Source: Sulfurospirillum sp. (lineage in GTDB: Bacteria > Campylobacterota > Campylobacteria > Campylobacterales > QNZT01). Taken from it: a DNA stretch of 17,524 nucleotides. The notes below the pieces were generated by a model. That model searched no databases. It saw nothing but the letters and a program-made list of their open reading frames with translations, and was not told the origin of the DNA. The stretch covers positions 1-17,524 of the forward strand of contig QNZT01000188.1 in the NCBI GenBank assembly GCA_003978455.1. The letters run 5' to 3'. Positions within the stretch are counted from its first letter, which is position 1, and every line of letters starts with the position of its first letter. Below, piece by piece: positions 14,040-17,524 of this stretch. A program made the position numbers and the translations under genes.

Positions 14040-14070
14040 AACTTATCTTTAAGATAAGTTGGGTTACAAT
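14040..14070 (+). promoter_or_regulatory. feoB promoter with a 10-1-10 palindromic operator
   Basis: AACTTATCTT (14040-14049), one central T, and AAGATAAGTT (14051-14060) make a perfect palindrome. TACAAT at 14065-14070 is the likely feoB -10, so the palindrome covers the expected -35 region and would block or recruit polymerase. GAGG at 14091-14094 is the ribosome binding site. A near-identical half site (AAGTTATCTT, one mismatch) occurs at 13952-13961, beside the divergent gene's start. Confidence 0.6.
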
Positions 14071-14099
14071 TCTTCAACAATAAAACGACTGAGGTCAAA

Positions 14100-16217
14100 A
14101 TGGATAAGATTATCGTTGCCCTTGCAGGGCAGCCGAATGTAGGAAAGAGTTCGCTGATCAATGCCATCAGCGATGCAAAGCTGAAAGTGGGAAACTTCAG
14201 CGGTGTAACAGTAGAGAAGACAGAAGTCGTTTTCAACTACTGTGACGAAGTGAAATGTCGGGATTATGAAATACATATCATCGATCTTCCCGGCGCGTAC
14301 TCACTGAATGACTATACGATCGAAGAGCGTGTAACGAAAAAGTTTATCGAAGAGGAAGATTACCATCTCATCGTCAACGTCGTTGACGCGACCAATCTGG
14401 AAAGAAATCTGCTTCTGACAGCAGAACTGCTTGAGACAGGCAAAAAGATGGTGATAGCGCTCAACATGATGGACGAAGCCGAGAAAGAGGGTATCCATAT
14501 CGACGCAAAGCAGTTGAGCGATATCCTCGGTGTACCGGTTGTCAAAACTTCCGCCGCGACAGGGGAGGGCATCAAAGCACTGGAAGAGGCGATCGTAGAA
14601 GTGTACCGCAAACCGGCAACCGAGTCGAAGATCGTCTACAGTGACGTGATCGAAGAGGAGATCGCGCGGATCGTGCAGTTTCTCGAAGAGAAGAAGTTTC
14701 AGTGTAAGATCCCCTATAAAAATGTTGCGGTTAAATTGCTTCAAGAGGACAAAGCGATCTATCAGTATCTTCATGATCAGCCGGTCTGGATCGAGCTTTT
14801 GCCGATCATCAGGGAGGCGCTGAGCCATCTCTATATCCACTACGGTACCAAAGATCTTGAGGAGATTTTCGAAGATGAACGGCTGGCGTTTGCCAGAGGT
14901 GCGGCACTTGAAGTGATGCGTGTCGAAAAACGCAAAGAGAAGACGCTGACCGAAAAGATCGATGATATACTGATCAACAAATATTTCGGTATCCCTATTT
15001 TCTTGTTTCTGATGTGGGGGCTTTTTCAGCTGACGTTTGAGTTTGGTGCGATTCCGATGGATTATATCGATCAGTTTTTCACAGTGCTTGGCGATAAAGC
15101 AAAGGATATCTTCGGCACCGGGGAGCTTGGTTCTGTGATCTCCGACGGTATGATCGCCGGTGTGGGGGCGGTGATCATGTTTTTGCCAAATATCCTGATA
15201 CTCTTTCTGGGGATCGCACTGCTGGAGACAACGGGCTATATGAGCCGTGTCTCCTTTCTGCTGGACGGGTTTTTCCATAAGTTCGGGCTCCATGGAAAAA
15301 GTTTTATCCCTCTGGTCACCGGTTTCGGCTGTTCCGTACCGGCATATATGGCGGCAAGAACGCTGAAAAACGAAAAAGACAGGTTGCTGACGCTCTTTAT
15401 CATCGGTTTCATGAGCTGCGGGGCGCGACTGCCTATCTATGTTCTCTTTACGGCAGCCTTTTTTGACCAGAGTATAGCGGGAAATATGCTCTTTTTGATT
15501 TATCTTACCGGTGCGATGATCGGGCTTTTTGCCGCGAAGATTTTAAATATACTGGTATTTAAAGGAGAGGATGAACCGTTTGTGATGGAGATGCCCAAAT
15601 ACCGCTGGCCCTCTTTGCGCCTGTTATGGCATACTGTCTATTCACAGGCGAAGATGTATCTGCAAAAAGCGGGTACGTTTATCCTCGCGGCATCGGTGCT
15701 GGTCTGGTTCGCGAGTAACTATCCAAAATATCCGGAGCTCGAAAAAGCGTATCAGACAAAGATAGAACAGACGCAGGATAGTACACACAAACAGCAGCTT
15801 GAAAATGAACTTCAGGCAAAATTGCTAGAGCAGAGCTATCTGGGAAAAATCGGAAAAGCGACGGAACCTTTTTTCGCCCCGCTGGGTATGGACTGGCGGC
15901 TGAGTGTCGCACTGGAAGCGGGACTGGCAGCCAAAGAGGTGGTGGTCTCCACGATGGGCGTCCTCTACTCACTGGGTGAGACGGACGAGACATCCGAAGG
16001 TCTCAAAAACCAGATACGCAAAAATATACCGCTGCCGACGGCAATCGCGTTTATCGTGTTTGTCATGATCTATCTGCCCTGTTTTGCGGCATCGGCGGTC
16101 TTTACACGAGAAGCGGGTGGCGTGAAGTATCTGGTCTATCTTTTTCTCTTTACGACATCGACCGCATGGTTGCTGAGTTTCATAGCCTATAAATTAGCAG
16201 GAGTATTTTTAACATGA
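14100..16217 (+). CDS. feoB: Ferrous iron transport protein FeoB
   Basis: The 705-residue product is FeoB, the inner-membrane Fe2+ transporter with an N-terminal G domain. G1 is GQPNVGKS (10-17), G2 lies in GVTVEKTE (35-42), G3 is DLPG (62-65), G4 NMMD (122-125) and G5 SAATGEG (151-157). A helical guanine-dissociation-inhibitor-like linker spans about 170-275. The membrane part follows, with two Gate regions (LLETTGYMSRVSFLLDGFFH and GFGCSVPAYMAARTL, FMSCGARLPIYVLF) and a hydrophilic coiled-coil-like loop around YPELEKAYQTKIEQTQ. Length is a little below the E. coli protein. ATG 14100 follows a GAGG site. It overlaps feoA by 4 bases (ATGA). Palindromic operators upstream suggest iron-responsive control. 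Confidence 0.97.
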   Translation: MDKIIVALAGQPNVGKSSLINAISDAKLKVGNFSGVTVEKTEVVFNYCDEVKCRDYEIHIIDLPGAYSLNDYTIEERVTKKFIEEEDYHLIVNVVDATNLERNLLLTAELLETGKKMVIALNMMDEAEKEGIHIDAKQLSDILGVPVVKTSAATGEGIKALEEAIVEVYRKPATESKIVYSDVIEEEIARIVQFLEEKKFQCKIPYKNVAVKLLQEDKAIYQYLHDQPVWIELLPIIREALSHLYIHYGTKDLEEIFEDERLAFARGAALEVMRVEKRKEKTLTEKIDDILINKYFGIPIFLFLMWGLFQLTFEFGAIPMDYIDQFFTVLGDKAKDIFGTGELGSVISDGMIAGVGAVIMFLPNILILFLGIALLETTGYMSRVSFLLDGFFHKFGLHGKSFIPLVTGFGCSVPAYMAARTLKNEKDRLLTLFIIGFMSCGARLPIYVLFTAAFFDQSIAGNMLFLIYLTGAMIGLFAAKILNILVFKGEDEPFVMEMPKYRWPSLRLLWHTVYSQAKMYLQKAGTFILAASVLVWFASNYPKYPELEKAYQTKIEQTQDSTHKQQLENELQAKLLEQSYLGKIGKATEPFFAPLGMDWRLSVALEAGLAAKEVVVSTMGVLYSLGETDETSEGLKNQIRKNIPLPTAIAFIVFVMIYLPCFAASAVFTREAGGVKYLVYLFLFTTSTAWLLSFIAYKLAGVFLT

Positions 16218-16456
16218 TCAATATCTATCATCTCAAAAGAGGTGACAAAGGAAGAATCGTCAAAATCAACGCGGGAAAAACACTCAAAGCGCGTATGAAG
16301 TCGTTTGGCATCTATCCCGGTGTGACATTTGAGGTCAAAGCGTTTTCACTCGGGAAAAACAATGTAGAGTTACAGATAGGACGCTCTCTGGTCGCACTCA
16401 GAAAAGGGGAGATGGATAAGATAGAAGTCGAAAGGATTGAAGATGAAGAGGTATAG
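16214..16456 (+). CDS. feoA: Ferrous iron transport protein FeoA
   Basis: The 80-residue product has the SH3-like FeoA fold signature: LKRGDKGRIVKINAGKTLKA at 8-27, RMKSFGIYPGVTFEVKAFS at 27-45 and GRSLVALRKGEMDKIEVE towards the end. FeoA is a small cytoplasmic partner that is thought to modulate FeoB. Here it follows feoB, the reverse of the E. coli order, and overlaps it by 4 bases. Its last 14 bases overlap the start of the porin gene. No feoC is seen. Confidence 0.92.
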   Translation: MINIYHLKRGDKGRIVKINAGKTLKARMKSFGIYPGVTFEVKAFSLGKNNVELQIGRSLVALRKGEMDKIEVERIEDEEV

Positions 16457-17524
16457 TGTTTTATTGGCGACAGTACTCATAGCTGTTGCCGGTGCAGAGG
16501 CTCAGACAGGAAAAACAGAAGGTTATCTGCGTCTGGGCATAGAGCATCATGATCAGGGTAGCAGTGCCAGTGATACAGCGCTTGGCGGTATGTTGAAATA
16601 TACCACAGCGAAATATCACGGTATCTCGGCTAGTGCGGGATTTTACACCGTACAGGGAGTGGGGAGCAGGGAAAACGTAGGCATCCCATTTTATGATAAT
16701 GAAAATCACAATTATTCACTTTTAGGAGAACTCTATCTTCAGGGAAACTTTGACAATACAACAGTCACAATCGGCAGACAGGTGATCGATACACCGTTTG
16801 CCGACAGTGACGACATCAGTATGGTACCCAATCTCTTTGAAGCATATAGTGTGGAAAACCATGAGACGCTGATCTTTGCACACATCACCAAAATGGCAGG
16901 TGTCGATGCCCCTGATGCCTCCCGATTTTCCAAAGTAAACGGAAGTGACGGGGTGCAGACACTCGGTCTGCTTTACGAAGGAGTACAGGATACGACCCTC
17001 TCGGGATGGTACTACCATGCACATGGTCTGGCGGATATGGCATATCTCGAAGGAGCATATGAAGGCAGCTACAGCGCCGGTTCCTGGCAAGTCGGAGCGC
17101 AATACGCACTTCAGGATCATGAAAACGGTGAACGGGCAAATATATACGGCGTAACGGCACAACTCTCTCATGAAACAAGCGGTCTGAGTATCGTCGGTGC
17201 CTATAACAAAGTCAACTCCCGCAAAAATACGACAGCAGACAATTTCCTCGGAGGAGGACCCTTTTTTGCCAGTGCTGAGCATCTGACACTGGCAGAAGCA
17301 GGTGTGGACGGCAAAAGCTATCTAGCCGCCATGACGTATGACTTTGCAGCAGCGGGAGTAGAGGGCATGACACTCTCCCTCAACGCGCTTTACCTCCAGG
17401 GCAAAGATACCAAAGCGGATGAACTGGACTGGGTACTAAACTACACACCGGACGAAAAAACCTCTGTCGATCTGATCTACAGCGATGCCAAAGACCGCAA
17501 AGACCGAAGCGGAAGCTTTAAAAA
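16443..17524 (+). CDS. OprD-family outer-membrane porin, N-terminal part
   Basis: The reading frame opens at ATG 16443 and is still open at the window edge, giving about 360 residues. A signal peptide (MKRYSVLLATVLIAVAGAEA) is followed by alternating beta-strand sequence such as GYLRLGIEHHDQGSS, YSLLGELYLQGNFDNTTVTI and WQVGAQYALQ. GRQVIDTPFADSDDISMVPN is the typical OprD-type block found in Campylobacterota porins. AAAGGA lies six bases before the ATG and the start overlaps the end of feoA by 14 bases, so it should be in the feo operon. OprD-type proteins are substrate-selective channels; the iron link here is inferred from position only. Confidence 0.85.
   Translation, partial: MKRYSVLLATVLIAVAGAEAQTGKTEGYLRLGIEHHDQGSSASDTALGGMLKYTTAKYHGISASAGFYTVQGVGSRENVGIPFYDNENHNYSLLGELYLQGNFDNTTVTIGRQVIDTPFADSDDISMVPNLFEAYSVENHETLIFAHITKMAGVDAPDASRFSKVNGSDGVQTLGLLYEGVQDTTLSGWYYHAHGLADMAYLEGAYEGSYSAGSWQVGAQYALQDHENGERANIYGVTAQLSHETSGLSIVGAYNKVNSRKNTTADNFLGGGPFFASAEHLTLAEAGVDGKSYLAAMTYDFAAAGVEGMTLSLNALYLQGKDTKADELDWVLNYTPDEKTSVDLIYSDAKDRKDRSGSFK

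Noticed and set aside
14301..15293. Long open frame on the minus strand opposite feoB (330 codons)
   Set aside because: feoB on the other strand has all G motifs and gates; the antisense product has no recognisable features.
16722..17282. Minus-strand open frame opposite the porin (186 codons)
   Set aside because: It is antisense to a porin with signal peptide, ribosome binding site and beta-strand pattern; Cys-rich product with no family.

Overview
This window looks like chromosomal DNA from a Campylobacterota (Epsilonproteobacteria) species, probably a Sulfurimonas/Sulfurovum-type sulfur oxidiser. The basis is the style of the proteins and the gene order: rpmE-rsmI-rlmB, an aminotransferase with homoserine dehydrogenase, formate dehydrogenase-like protein, yraN and a DbpA-type helicase, then feoB-feoA-porin. 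The genus is an inference. There are no rRNA or tRNA genes, CRISPR arrays or insertion sequences that I can see.

Left end (1-1263, minus strand): an AT-rich two-gene unit encodes a secreted protein with a C-terminal S74 (tail-fibre-type intramolecular chaperone) domain. It is followed by a LamG/MshQ-like surface protein cut by the window edge. The unit is visibly lower in GC than the rest and looks like accessory surface-protein DNA. A run of nine G lies in the gap to the right.

Translation-related block (1475-3940 and on to 4652, plus strand): a small membrane-protein gene interrupted by a one-base frameshift is followed by rsmE, a clear intrinsic terminator, rpmE, rsmI and rlmB. Thus three RNA methyltransferase genes and one ribosomal protein gene sit together. 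rpmE is flanked by two inverted, diverged copies of an intergenic repeat that folds into two hairpins, with base changes that mostly preserve pairing. This is the most unusual non-coding signal in the window.

Unknown pair (4654-6839): a single-pass membrane protein with a charged cytoplasmic N-terminus, Thr-rich periplasmic linker and folded C-terminal domain is followed, with a 4-base overlap, by a periplasmic protein. I recognise neither; the first has a RodZ-like layout only.

Compact operon (6909-13137): an AlaC-like aminotransferase, hom, a stand-alone Mo/W-bisPGD formate dehydrogenase-like protein, yraN and dbpA overlap or nearly touch, two of them using TTG starts.

Iron region (13224-17524): a VanZ-like membrane protein and a small secreted charged protein run on the minus strand. 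Divergent to them is feoB-feoA followed by an OprD-family porin cut by the window edge. The divergent promoter region carries two palindromes, one resembling a Fur box and one of unknown identity over the likely feoB -35 region. Together FeoB (inner-membrane Fe2+ channel/GTPase), FeoA and the porin suggest a ferrous-iron import operon spanning both membranes.
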